Assembly: GCA_963930775.1 (NCBI GenBank)
Contig: OZ005707.1
Coordinates: forward strand, 4,836,001-4,900,000
Direction of reading: 5' to 3'
Source: Cliona cf. orientalis
Taxonomy: Eukaryota; Porifera; Demospongiae; Clionaida; Clionaidae
Length of the DNA stretch: 64,000 nt
Shown here: positions 48,222 through 61,300 of the stretch, piece by piece
How positions within the stretch are numbered: position 1 is the first letter of the stretch
Layout of the letters: each line of letters begins with the position of its first letter
The notes under the pieces: generated by a model
Seen by the model: only the letters and a program-made list of their open reading frames with translations
Told to the model about the DNA's origin: nothing
The model's database searches: none
Made by a program: the position numbers and the translations under genes

Positions 48222-49165
48222 TAATGAAGCACCATGGTGCAAAATGCTCGGCGAAGTGCCACATAGGTACAAATTTGTGAGGATGACAATCTTTAGAGGC
48301 ATGTACTGTAATGTAGCTGAGGATTTGATTCGACAGATCAACATGTATTATAATATATAGTCTTGCCAGAAGGGCGAGACTATATTATGCATTGTATTAT
48401 TGTACAAATAGCCGACTATTCCTAGTTTATTCGAGTCAGTGAAGCTTAGTGGGTGTGGGTATTGTGGCTAGTGGTTACTTCAGTGGCTGTATTATATTCG
48501 AACACAAAGTGGAGATCAAACTGACACTACTCCAATGATTATACCTAGTGATAGAAGGTTATATAGGCACAGTACAAGCAGTCTGCTCTCTGTCAATGCA
48601 GTGCACTATCTTTGCATCAATGGAGACTTGATGCTTTAGTACAAAAGCATGACCACAATTGCATACAGACTTCTTCACATTCACACTAACAGAACACTCA
48701 GGACACACTTTTGTTAACTTAGGCATAATCTATTATGCTCAGGGGGTTAACAATCTTGAAGCAGAGAGTGAGACAAACAAATTCACCACAGATACAGCAA
48801 GCTTATTCCACTTAGGCGTAAAAAAGGAGATGCGCTTTATATAGCGCATGCGCGATGTACCACGATTAAGTTATAAATAGATAGTACGTGCTATTAATAG
48901 ACAGCTTAGCATACACGTGGAAAAAAATGGCGGACTCGCACGCTAAAAAGAACGAATAGAGCCATAACTCTTCAACGAATGCTTGATAGTGAAATCCCAA
49001 AGTTGAAAACCTTTGGAGATCAGCGTGAAGTTGGCTGGTAATACTATGTTCATTTTCTAGCATAAACTTTTTATGCAGTCAGTAGCTAGACTGGTAACAC
49101 ACAGACAGACAAACAGACTACCGTAACGCTCGTGTGCATGCGCTGAGCCTTAATAATATAATATC
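48222..49165. other. About 0.95-kb insertion in the downstream flank of copy B relative to copy A
   Basis: Sequence left (48010-48221) and right (49166-49340) aligns with a continuous stretch downstream of copy A (about 22370-22760), but this block has no counterpart there. It begins near a hairpin (TATAGTCTTGCC/GGGCGAGACTATA, 48355-48383) and ends near GGTAACACACAGACAGACAA. Probably a mobile element, class unresolved; no clean terminal repeats or target duplication seen. Confidence 0.5.
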
Positions 49166-49337
49166 AGTGCCAATGTATGCTGACTTGCATATAAATGAGA
49201 TTCAATATGCGTACAATAATATTATAATTTAGACTATAATCCTAACAGGAAGTATAGTAAGCTACCTCTCAGTAGCTATAAGCGGTTTACGGTGTTATTA
49301 TCAGTGTATGTAGTGTTAGATTTCTGAAGAATACTCC

Positions 49338-52300
49338 TTATACACTTGTACACACCTCACCAGCATTGAAAAGCTTCAATTTAATTTCCTCAACTCTTCT
49401 TTCTTCCTCAGAAGAGTCAATGACATGTTCTTCCGGCTCCTTGGAATTGTCTCCACATTCACTCTGCAATGGCTGAACTTGCATTTCACCAAAGGCTCCC
49501 ACATCCATATAGCCAGCCATGGCTTCCAAGGACAGTGAGAGGGAGCTGACTAGATCAGAGAAGCTAGGTCGACCCTTAGGCTCCAGCTCCCAGCATTGCA
49601 GCATGAATGTGTACCTGCATGACATTGTGAGGTAATAGTAATTGTTCAAGTGTAAATAATATTTATGGTTACTGGTTAGCTATCATCCTATAATTCTATT
49701 CTGGGAAGATATCACATAGAACTAATTAATCAATCCAGCAAATTCCTTACATGCTTTCATCACAGGCATCATTTGCTGGCATTTCCAGACGATATCCATC
49801 GTTTAACTCTTTCACAAGATGGCTTAGGTTGACAGTGGCATAAGGGACTTTCCCTGCTGTAAAGATCTCCCAGCATGTCAACCATATGCCCACTGCATGA
49901 AGCAATGATAATTTAAAAATGGCATAACTTATGCAGTAGTATTCTCATGCCCAGCCTCTTCTGATGCCAATAACTATTTTGCTACGGAGGCTGAGGGGGC
50001 TGGGAATGAGACTGCATTAATGAATGCGTGAATGTGTGTTTGTGTATGTGTGCAGTGGGAATGGTGGATTGACTATCTTACTACATCAGATTTCTCAGAA
50101 AAGATGTAGTCCTCTAAGCTCTCTGGAGCCAGCCACCTCACGGGTAATTTGACAGTAGCAAGCTTGTTTTGCCGATAGTATTCGTTTGTTCCAACACTTT
50201 CCGTGAGTCCAAAATCACCGACTTTGATAACGTAGTTCAGGTCCATCCTGCAGTAAGGAGGATGTCCTCTGTAAACAATCCTACTATATATACCGTATAG
50301 ATCAGGAAATTTTCATTGTTGAAATCTTTCAGACCTTTCCCAATAAAAATTAAACACATGAAATATTAATTTTTATGTGCATTACTTACCGTAACACATG
50401 TATAACATCTATGCCAATTTTCATTGCTACAAGTCCAGCAACAAATTTTATTAGACTAGCTACACCAAAATTAATAATTCACAAGCAAAAATATCCCGAT
50501 CCATGGCAACATTCTACTCACATGCAGTTTTTTGCTGCTAAGTCTCTGTGCACCACATTCATCTTAGCAAGGTACTCCATTCCCCTGGCCACCTGAAGAC
50601 ACATGTCCTGAAGTTGTTTACGCACAATGCTGACCTATAAGAAGCATGTAGTGTAAAATACCAATACCAACAGAGGGCAAATACAGGTGACGATTATCAA
50701 CATAAGCTGTAGTACATGTACAGGCATGCAGTGGACATGGCGCATTTAGCAATAACTTTGCGTGGTCAACTGCAATTTGCTTCTCTGCTTCAGACTGGAC
50801 TTCCCTGGGCAAAAGTTCCGCGACAGGTGTTGATTGGCCACAATATAGGGTGTTAAACCACTATACTCGAACGGACAGCAAAACGTGGTGCATGCACTGC
50901 TCGTGCGTGTGCGCACTTCAGTAAGATACTACGTGCATTCTTCGTACGTGCGCAAAACCACAAAAGCCAGACTACCCGTCATGAATACTTGTGTGCAACA
51001 TTCCTTTGGGACACTTCCGCCCGGGGTTTTGTTCCAGACCCTCCCTCTCTCTTCTCGTGCACTGGAGGGTCTGGGGACGAGACTAGTGCTTGGATGCATG
51101 AGGTATTATACACCACAGTTAATATCAAAGCAGCAATCAGTAATAAATACTATCCTGGAACTCACTTCTTCATCCTCACTCCCACTGGCGATGACTAAAG
51201 TTTTCCTGTTGTTCTTGAGATAGGTGAGTAGATTGCCATTGGTCATAAAGGGCATAATGATGTAGGGAGCAGGCCCACCATCCAGGCAGACTCCCCTTAA
51301 TGTCAGGATATTAGGATGATCAAATTCACTCATTTTGGAGCATTCCTTTAGCATATCTCTCACAGTATTGTCATTACAGAATCCTGAGATGACAAAAAAA
51401 AAATCAATAATGATAGCTACTATCAGTCTGTCCCAATATATAGGAGGACCCAGAGACAAAGCTATTATAGTAATCTTCATAATTATTATGGACACAAGTG
51501 CATTGAAACTTCATCAGTCATACCTTTCGTAGTTTTGATAGCTACAGTCTCTTTAACAACTTTCCCTAAGTTTGTAGTTATGTGACCCTTGTAGACAACA
51601 CCAAACTCACCTAAAACAAATTTTTTATACATCAGTCCTACAGATATACTAACTGAGGTAACAGGGTTTCATCCAGCGATAAAAATTTGGGGTGGAAGCG
51701 CGATAAATGAGTGGGCGTATTTAGCACGCTAAGTTCCTTGGGACGTAGAATTTCTTTAATTCTTCCATATTGTTCAGATAATTTTGGATCAAAAACAAAA
51801 TGCTAGTGATTTTATTTGGTGATTTACTGTGATATTATAATGCTTAATTTAATTAAAGTCAAATTTTAGGAGGGGAACTAAGGAGTTTGGAGGGGAAGCT
51901 TCCCCCTGTCTCCCCCCCCCCCCCCCCCGATGAAACCCTGGCTAAGGTAGCATGTATGATAAACCTTGTCCAATCGCTTCCTTTATTTCAATGGTTGAGG
52001 CATAGACAATGAGATGTGGAGATAAGTTTAGTCCATAAGAATTCTGAACACTATAATTCTGGATCATTTGAACTGCTCATATTAATGTAATTCATAGTAT
52101 ATAAAATAAAATGAAAATCCAAAATACAAAAGCAAGAACTCACATTCACCGCTACCTCCGAAATCAGTGTCACTATGAATTTTAGATACATTGTGCATGG
52201 ACATTGATATTATTATTATAGGCTCAGCTTTGTACTTACCAGGTCGCCTTCTTTGACTGATAACGTCGATAGCAATGAATACACAACAATATCAGCCCCA

Positions 52301-55300
52301 CGATCACAATCAGGAGGAGAACTGACAGGGGGCCTACCACTGCACCAATGAGCTGGGACACTGCAATAGACAACAATTAAATGAGCAATCATAATATCCA
52401 ATGTACTAGCTATAACTAACCATCATCATCTATAATTACAATCTCAGTAGAATTTGGATTCAACATCACCCCAGGTAAAGGTTCATCAGAAAATAAGAGA
52501 ACAACAGAGAATCTCTCTGTTTGCTCATAGTTCCCATCATTGATAATAGAATAGTTGACAAAAGTCACAGTGTCAGAATCTGATTGATTTAGTCCTATTT
52601 GCAAGTTTGCCATCATAAAATCCTTACCACCTGAAACATAATAAGTATAGAACTATAATAAAGTTTAGATAGAATCTGATATTTTTAGCCTAATCCCTAG
52701 GCCCATTTTGCTTTTTATTGCATATTGGAATCAATGGCCCTGCCATAGAGATGATGTAGCCTCGGCCCCAAGTTCTCTTGATCTTTTCATTCTTCATGCA
52801 AGTGAAAAAAAGCCGTGCATGATGGGGATGACATTAACTTGCAAATTAGCTATATATAATGTTGGCCTACCAACTGCAGAACCATCACGTGTTTCAATAT
52901 TTAATGAAACTTCTTTTTTCAGTGCAATTGCACCATTTACTTCAACTGGGAGTTGAATTTCACCAAGGTTTTCATTCACAGTGTAGGCAGTGCGAGAGAA
53001 GCCAATGGTGATTGCTATAGACATGATAATCAATAATTGTAGTAAATGATTATCATCCAGAATCTACCATCATCATCAAAGATTATGATTATGGTAATAG
53101 GCTGAGTCACAAGTACAGGCAACTCAATTCACCACCTGAGCTTGATTCAACCCAATACCATAATCACAATCTTTGATGATAGTGGATTCTGAAGTGGATT
53201 AACTAAGATGAGAGGTGGAAGGCAGTCTTGAGTTAATCCCTGGAAAAGAAAGGCTAATAATTTTTTTTAATATCTGGTTCTAACATGTACAATTGTTATG
53301 ATGAATGATCTTAGTCTTGTCACAGAGGAGATATTGGTCACGGATTCTAATCAGAACATGTTTGCCATGCACGCCCACGCAACCCAGGTCAACTTGCTGA
53401 GTCAGCATAAACAATAATAATATGATGTGCATTCCACGAAAATCGTGAACAACCTCCTCTGGTCTTGTTAGATTGATTTTGACTCTTAGAAATTTCACAT
53501 TTACCTGTTCTGAGATATTAATTTTGTGTATTCATAACTATTACGGGAGTGTCCTATGCTTATGAGTTTGAACTTACGATCATTATCTAAAATAGTAATG
53601 AAAATGTCTGAACTCAAAGTTAAAGGATTCAGGGAAGTTGGAAACTGCTCCACCAGCCCACCACCACCGTCTTGAGAATCTTTAGAAGATACTCTAGCCC
53701 GAAATGCTTCACTTCCTTCAGGGAAAGTGTCTGCAAGTAACTCAAATGGAAAAGGAATTCTCTGCTGAGAGGGGGGAAAGAACTCAGTTACACTTGTTAC
53801 ACCAGGAGAACCAAAATGATAATCTAGATCAAGCATAGCTGACTGAATGCCAGTGGGAGCTGAATCAGTCACTTGAAGAGAAATGAGGAATGTCTGTTCT
53901 GAAGTTACATTGTTTTCTTTGACCAAAAAGATTGGTCCATTGTCAGGTTGACCAGTAAGTGACACATAACTTTGATTGATGAATTCATCAAATTGTGGCT
54001 CCTCGTATGTGTAACCAGGTAGCTCAAATCCAATTCTCATTGCTGTAATGGTATCAATGATATTATATGTTGCGTGCTCTCACAGTGTTGATTCATACTT
54101 ACGATCATTATCAATGATCCTGCATAGAGTTGACGGACGTATAGAGAGGTCAATGGTGGCAGGGTCTAAACTGCTCACAGGTATCAGCTCTGCAATAAAG
54201 ACTTGTTCTGCTTCATTGATAGCATCATCAGTAATAAAAATAGAAGCATTCTTTTCATTGATCTCTGCATCCTCATCAGGCTCAAAGACAAGGGTGATGT
54301 TGGTGTTGTTAAAGTCTTCCAAGTCTGGACAATAATTATTGGTATGATATCCTCATCATAATTATGTACCCAATTTTTTTTCTTACTTGCAAATGGTGGA
54401 GACCTCGGATCATCATTAGGGATATTTGGAGGTAGTGGAGGTATAGCTTCCTGAATTGTTGAAGGAACAACCACTAGTTCAATTCGTGAAGCAATTTTTG
54501 TAGACTTGGACACTAAAACAGGTAGGAATGTAGTAGGATTCATTGAGTCAGGTTCATTGGCTCGATAGTCATCTTCAATAAAGAAAAATTCAACAACTAT
54601 TAAGAAAAGGGGAAGATGGAATAAAGATGTTAGCTACTCATTAGTGTATGTTTGCATGCGTTTTATGATATTGTATATATGTCAGGAATCAAGCACATTA
54701 GAGAGTTACTTTTATTATAATAAATTATCCCCATTTAATTTTCTACATGTGATTATGAGGTATTTTCTAATGGTGCAATCTATGCTGTGGAGATAACTAA
54801 TCTATGAGGTAATTATGGGAAAATTCAGGACCGGATCCTTTCTGCATGAGTCTTGAAATTGGTAAATATGTCGAGTATCTAATGTATGTATCTAGCTGTG
54901 TGCTACCTCCTCTACAAGTATGGCTGGTCACACTTCAAGAGTTCCCTCTGCTTATGAGCTATCACTATAATAATTATTGACGACCTTTTACTACATGCAC
55001 TCTTCTTACTATGCAGCTACTAGTCATCCTTAAACCCAAACCTCATAATATTATCTTGAAGTCATAATACAGGTGCAATCATCCTTACTGTCACTGTCCA
55101 CAATTGTCACTTGAATGGTATCCAGGAAAAACAACCCCTCCCTCGGAGTTGGTGCGACAAGTGGATTCAGTGTAAGATTGAATGTCTCATTGGATTCTTG
55201 AGCGACAGCATCCACACGCAAGGTGAGTGCCACATTGTCAGTCTGGCCATTAGCTAACGCTGTCACATTCAAAGTGTCTACTGTATAATCCAACTGGGAA

Positions 55301-58300
55301 CCTTCTTCTATATGTGCAAATTTAATGATGAGGTTATTCAAATTTAACTACTAAATTAGAATTACAAATAATTTTTGTGGGGTGCCAATTTTCGTTATTT
55401 TTGTGGTTGACTTGGTCGTAACAAAATTTTTTTCCATCCACAAAAATTAATGCCTATACGGTGATATATTATGCGATTCCATAATGTAGATGATGGGCAT
55501 GGCCAAAACATCAAGGCTAGGCAGCATAGCCAACTGTTCTTAGCGTTAACAAGTAACAGTAGCCATTGCCATCCAGCTAATATTATCTTCGACACAAATA
55601 TTCTCTCTCATGCTCTTTGTCCAAGTCACTTTGCAGAAGTGGCTTAGTAAAAAGAGCATGAGCGAAATTAAGCGCACATATCAATTACAATGTACATCAT
55701 CGTCAGTGCAGCGCCACGCCACTGGACTGGGTCGCTGTCTCAAAATTTAAACCACAAAACTTAATTCTGAGGGCATTCTCTGACTTTCAAGAAAATTAAC
55801 ATCCCAAAATTATTTGCCATCTCAGGACTGTTAAGGCAGCCTCACTTCAATTATAAGTAATAAATACTGCTAACATGGCAACACAACACCTGTTGACGTA
55901 GGTCATGAGTGAACTTTGATCACTGACTAAGGTATTCATGATGAAGAGGAAAGAAAATAGTTTAATAAAATTATGAGTTACCGAACTTAAGTTAGTGGGG
56001 ATCAAATTTTTTCCTTAACTGACTATTTTCAACTATATAGGTGGGCCACAGATATGCAAGATTTAGGATTCAAATGAAAGAACAGACATTAGCAGCATCT
56101 AAATAGGTGGAATGGTTGCAAAAAGTGCAAGTAATTGATGGATATGACACCTTATTGTACGTATTTTGGGCTGAAATCAATATTAATATTCATGGAGGCA
56201 ACTACTAAAATTTGGACAGCTTTCCACTTCGCTCGACCTCGAATAATCATCAATGGACTTTAGTATCCTCAAAAGCCTCAGTGCTAAAGGGATTATGGTA
56301 GCCACCTTAGCCATTTTAGTGCATTTTGAAAATCAAGTCGCTTGTACACTGACTATGGGGATATGATCACGTGTGCTCAAGATTTAATGATTATACACGA
56401 CCATGTAATTGGCAATAATGACTATGATACAAGCGTTTTACAAGCTTCTGCACAAACATCAGCTGCCTTAACAGTCCTGAGAATGATACGGTGTGCATAA
56501 ATTGAGCTCAAGTACACACATACAGCACAATATCATACTATGGGTGTGGCTGATAGGTGTGATTTATCGTCTATCAAGTCCTTAGAGTCCGATATAGAAG
56601 ACACCTTTTCTCTAGATCTATAGCTAGCTAGCTACCTATATGGATAACCACAAAAAGTGACTATCTAATGGGAACTGACTTTTTTTTTATTGGCAACTTG
56701 CAGCTACTACTAAATGTTTGATAGTATAAAACTCACTTGCAGTGCCTGGAGTATTTTCGACATTGAATGTCAAGTTCTGTTCAGCTACTTCACCACCTTT
56801 AAGGTACGCCACTGGCACTGACTGAAGACGTTCCTGCTCAAATCCAGAGAATGAGGCATTCAGGAATCCAACAACTGCATTATTCACATAGGAGAATAAA
56901 GCATCTAAGAGGACCTTGCATGCTAGAACTCACCAATACAAGCAAAACAATCATCACTGTCCACATGATTGTAGGCCAGACCTCTTGGGTTGCCCAGACA
57001 GCAGTCTTCCGTGTTTGCTGCCACTCCCAGATTATCATCATCTCCACCAGTGCAGTTAAGACTGGCTCTGCAAACTACCTCATTTCTCACTGAAACAATA
57101 CAGATATTATGGATTTACTATATATTTGTCGTCATCATTATCGTGAGCACAAATATCGCCATATCTCGAGACCTAGGCACCTGAGTGACTCGTAAGCACA
57201 ACAAATCAGTCAAATTTGGCGACAAACTGGCTTCAGTGTATTTCAAACTGAGGGATATGATCCATGAGTGTCATAAATAGTGCCTTTTGTTAGCCATCAT
57301 AGCTACTCCCATCAACAGTGCCTATTGCATAATGCATGTGCTTTCTGCTCATACGCACAACTAAGTACCAAGAATGAACTGATAAGGATCACTGAAATGT
57401 TCCGAATAATGCTTGTGGATTGGCTGGACTGAAATGTGAAGCCCTATGGAACTGAATCAGAATGTAAGATAGCTATTAATAAAGGGTAGCAGAAGTCTTT
57501 GATCTGGTGCAGAGAGAGAATAAGTGGTATTTTGGCAGACAACCAACCACCATTTCCACTAATTCACAAAATTTTAACAATACACACAAAGTGCGTCTAT
57601 AGATGGTTCTATGTAGCCTGGAGAAGGTGTTGATACTATGCACAAGTTGAAAATGGAATGTGGAAAGAACGGGGCAGCAACTGGAAATCGAACCCGACTT
57701 ACTGGCTTGAGTTGCCAGTGCTGAGCTATGACCACCCACAGCCACCAGTCCCCAAGCTTCATACTATTCAGTGGTATTGATACAGCAAAAATGCCATACA
57801 AATTACATTTCCAAGACAGTTTAAAACAGGTGCTATCTAGGCTATATGGGGCCAAAAACTGTATTTATCATGGCTGGCATGCATGCGTAATAGCATTATA
57901 ATCTCTTAACTTTTATGATTACCATCTTCAATGCTGACTTGAGCTGAGTTGGGATCAATCGTCACTCGTTCATGATCAGTAACTTCAACGAAGCTCAATT
58001 GAGTCGTAAAGTGTTCAATGGATTCATATACATCATCACTTACCAATGGCACATCAAAAGAATAGATAGTTGCACTGGAAGCATTGAATATGAATACACC
58101 TCCAGTGCTGTTAAAGTCAGCTCCAGCTGTATACACAAAATTAATACGGTATATTATGTATAAATATGCATAAACTTTTTATCTATACCTTGAGCATCTC
58201 CTTCAAGGAATACTAACTGGACACTGACATTGCTCTGCACACCTCCTGATATCAATCCAAATGTTAGAGTGGCAACCCCACTTGACTCAGTAGCAGAATA

Positions 58301-61300
58301 GTTGGTCTCAAGGAATCCAATTACAGCCACTGGATCAAAACAATAGTAGCATGCATACTATGAGCTGATCAAGCACCTTCATTTTACCATCTTGGTCAAG
58401 GATGGTAATGGTAGCTGAATTAGCATAGAGCAGAGTTGAAAGAGGTAGTGGAATAAAGGGGAACTCATGTAAAAGTAAAGAGAAATCCTCAGACCCTTCA
58501 ACCAAGATGTCATTGGTGATCGTCACATTATTGCACTTCCTTCGGGTTGCATTATTGAAGGAATTGGTACGAATTAAATCAACAGAGTCAACAGAGTCCA
58601 GATTCAGAGGAGTATAGTCAGTCTCATCTGTAAGTGCAAGGACACTATCACTGAATTTTGTGCATGGCATTGATCATCATTGTCCCATGGCACTCTTTCC
58701 TTATGCTGATGCTATAAAGTCTGGTTAATAAGCACAATGTCATGCGCTTATCACTCTCGGTGGTAAGGAAACATGTGCCTATTAGACGATGTGCGCTTTT
58801 TAGAGAGTGAGGTTTTGGCCCCGCCCACTTCCAGCACGTTCAAGCGCTCAATCATAAAGCTAGCAAGACAATACTTAACAACAGGAAGGAAGCATGCGCT
58901 TATTAAAAAATATACGCTTAATAAGCATGTGCGCTTATTAACCAGACTTTAATTACGATAGTTAAACTTAGCTGTTGTACCTACAGCATAGGGCTGGTAT
59001 CATAGAGTCAGTAGACTCTATAAGTAGAGATGCCCTGGATATATATGCAATACATTACAAAAAAGCTAATAACTCAGAGCAACATTATAAGATTTTTAAT
59101 ATTTATATTCATGATCTATATCAAAATATCTATCTAACAAGCTTAAGCCCCCAAATATCCATAGAAACATTCAGGTATGCCTGAACCAGATCTTTCTTTC
59201 TTTCTTTCTGTTTTCCAGGGCTAACTCAAGACTGCTTTGACCTCTCACCTTAGTTTGAGTATAAATCCACTCCATTTTAGCATGCACGTCTGTGGTACGC
59301 TAGCTAGTCTTGTGTTATCAGGACAGTTAATTAATCATGGGTGTGTACAGCGCATTTTTATGAGTGAGTGTATCTGATACACCATTTTGTCATGTAATTA
59401 ATGCGCATGCTCGCTCATAGTATTGCCATGGTGAAGTCATGTGACCAATATCAGTGGCATGCGCCAGTGCCCTGGCACCTTCATTTGTGCACACGACACA
59501 ACAATTCTGACCAATCGTGAACCGTTTGACCATGTAGGAGAGCACATCTTTTATGCCCTCCAGGTTAGGACACAGACTATATTACGCATTAGCTATATCC
59601 ATCTGAAAAAAAATTTCGTTGAATATTATAGTATAACAAGTATAAAAAACAATTGAAAGTTGAAGATTGAAGATGAAGTAGGGGTGGCAGTGCAAAAAAG
59701 TACACGAACAAGATTAACGTATCACATCCACTATATACATCCCTATGCTTGCTTTTTTACTAGCAATATTATGCATATGGGGCACATGCAGGAATAGATA
59801 ATCAACACTGATACTGGGATGTCCCATATGCATAGAGTCAATATCAAAGTATAGCAACACTTTACATACTGAATCAGAAATGCATGATAATATTATTGAG
59901 AAAAGCAAGTGCAGGGATAGTGAATGTGATACGTTATTCCTATAAAATTTATATTATTTATCTTGTTTGTGTACTTTTTGGCACTACCATCCCTACTTCA
60001 GCTTCAATTTTATTTAATTGTTTTTTGTACTTGTATAACCATTAATTAAGGGGCAGTCATGAAGCATCCATGCTGCAGAATGATTCAACAACACTAAGTG
60101 ACAATTTAACACATACTGGCAGTTCCAACTCGAGTTGCAATGACAGCAGTGATCTCTGCATCCAGTGACATGGTCTCATTTGGTTCAAATACTCGCACAC
60201 ACACCTCCTGGACACCAACTTCTTCATTAACAGTATAAGCAAATGCCTCGAACCCAATTCGGACAAGAACTACACATAAATTTCACGAAAATGTCATTAT
60301 ATCCTATGATTTTTTAAACTTACCATCATCATCATCAATCACAACAAAGGTTTGTGTGAATAACACATCTGCACTATCAAAGGCAGGCAAACCCTGACTT
60401 GAAAGACTAATCTGGAATGCTTCTGTTGCTTCTGGGTCTCCATCTGGCAATAGTTGGAAGGTTAGATTGATGTGCTGATTGTGTGGGGCGAAACTTAGAG
60501 AAAACTCTTGAAGAATACCCCTGTAGTCTTCTCCATCATGTGCTAATGCAAAGCCAGAGCCTTGTGGCACCATATCCATCCGCTGAAATGTGATTATAAA
60601 TGTCTGTTCTGAGATGATGTTGTTTTCCTTCGCCACATAAATAAATGCATCCCCTTCAGACATTGGCTCAGTAAATCTGTTGAGTTCTTTCTCAAAACCA
60701 ATCCTGATAGCTGCAGCATGGAAGTGAGAATGTATAGCTACCATAGAATCCCACAATTATCATTCCCTTTGCGCATAAGCCTTTTAGCATAGGTAGCTTT
60801 GTATTGCCCATAAGCCACCCCCCTCCCTGACTGTAAAATGAGTCCATAAGCCAATAAAAACAGTAGCTACTGTACAGCTTGCAAATTAGCTATTTGTGTC
60901 ATATTATGCCTTACTTATCATTTCTCTCGAGGTTTGCCCATAAACAGCCAGAGAGAGTGCAGCTAGAGATCGCACACCCATGTGATTCGATAGTCAGTAA
61001 TGGTTAGCTATCACACGGAAATGTAATGATCCCGCGCATCCTCACTTTTGCCCAGTGCTGGCATACACAAAGGGGGTGGGCGTAATATAAAATCGCGGGT
61101 TTCTACGGTATTATTACATCCTGAGTCCCAGTCAACCAAAAAAATTCGGCCAACCTACGATGAAATTGCTGTGAAGAGTGTTCCAAAACGTTTAGCTCGC
61201 CATGAAAGGCTGTTGGGATCCAGAATTCGAACCTAGCATAGAAGAGATCATGGAATATCGATGATATATAGCTAGCTATTATGGCAATTCTCTCGGTTTG

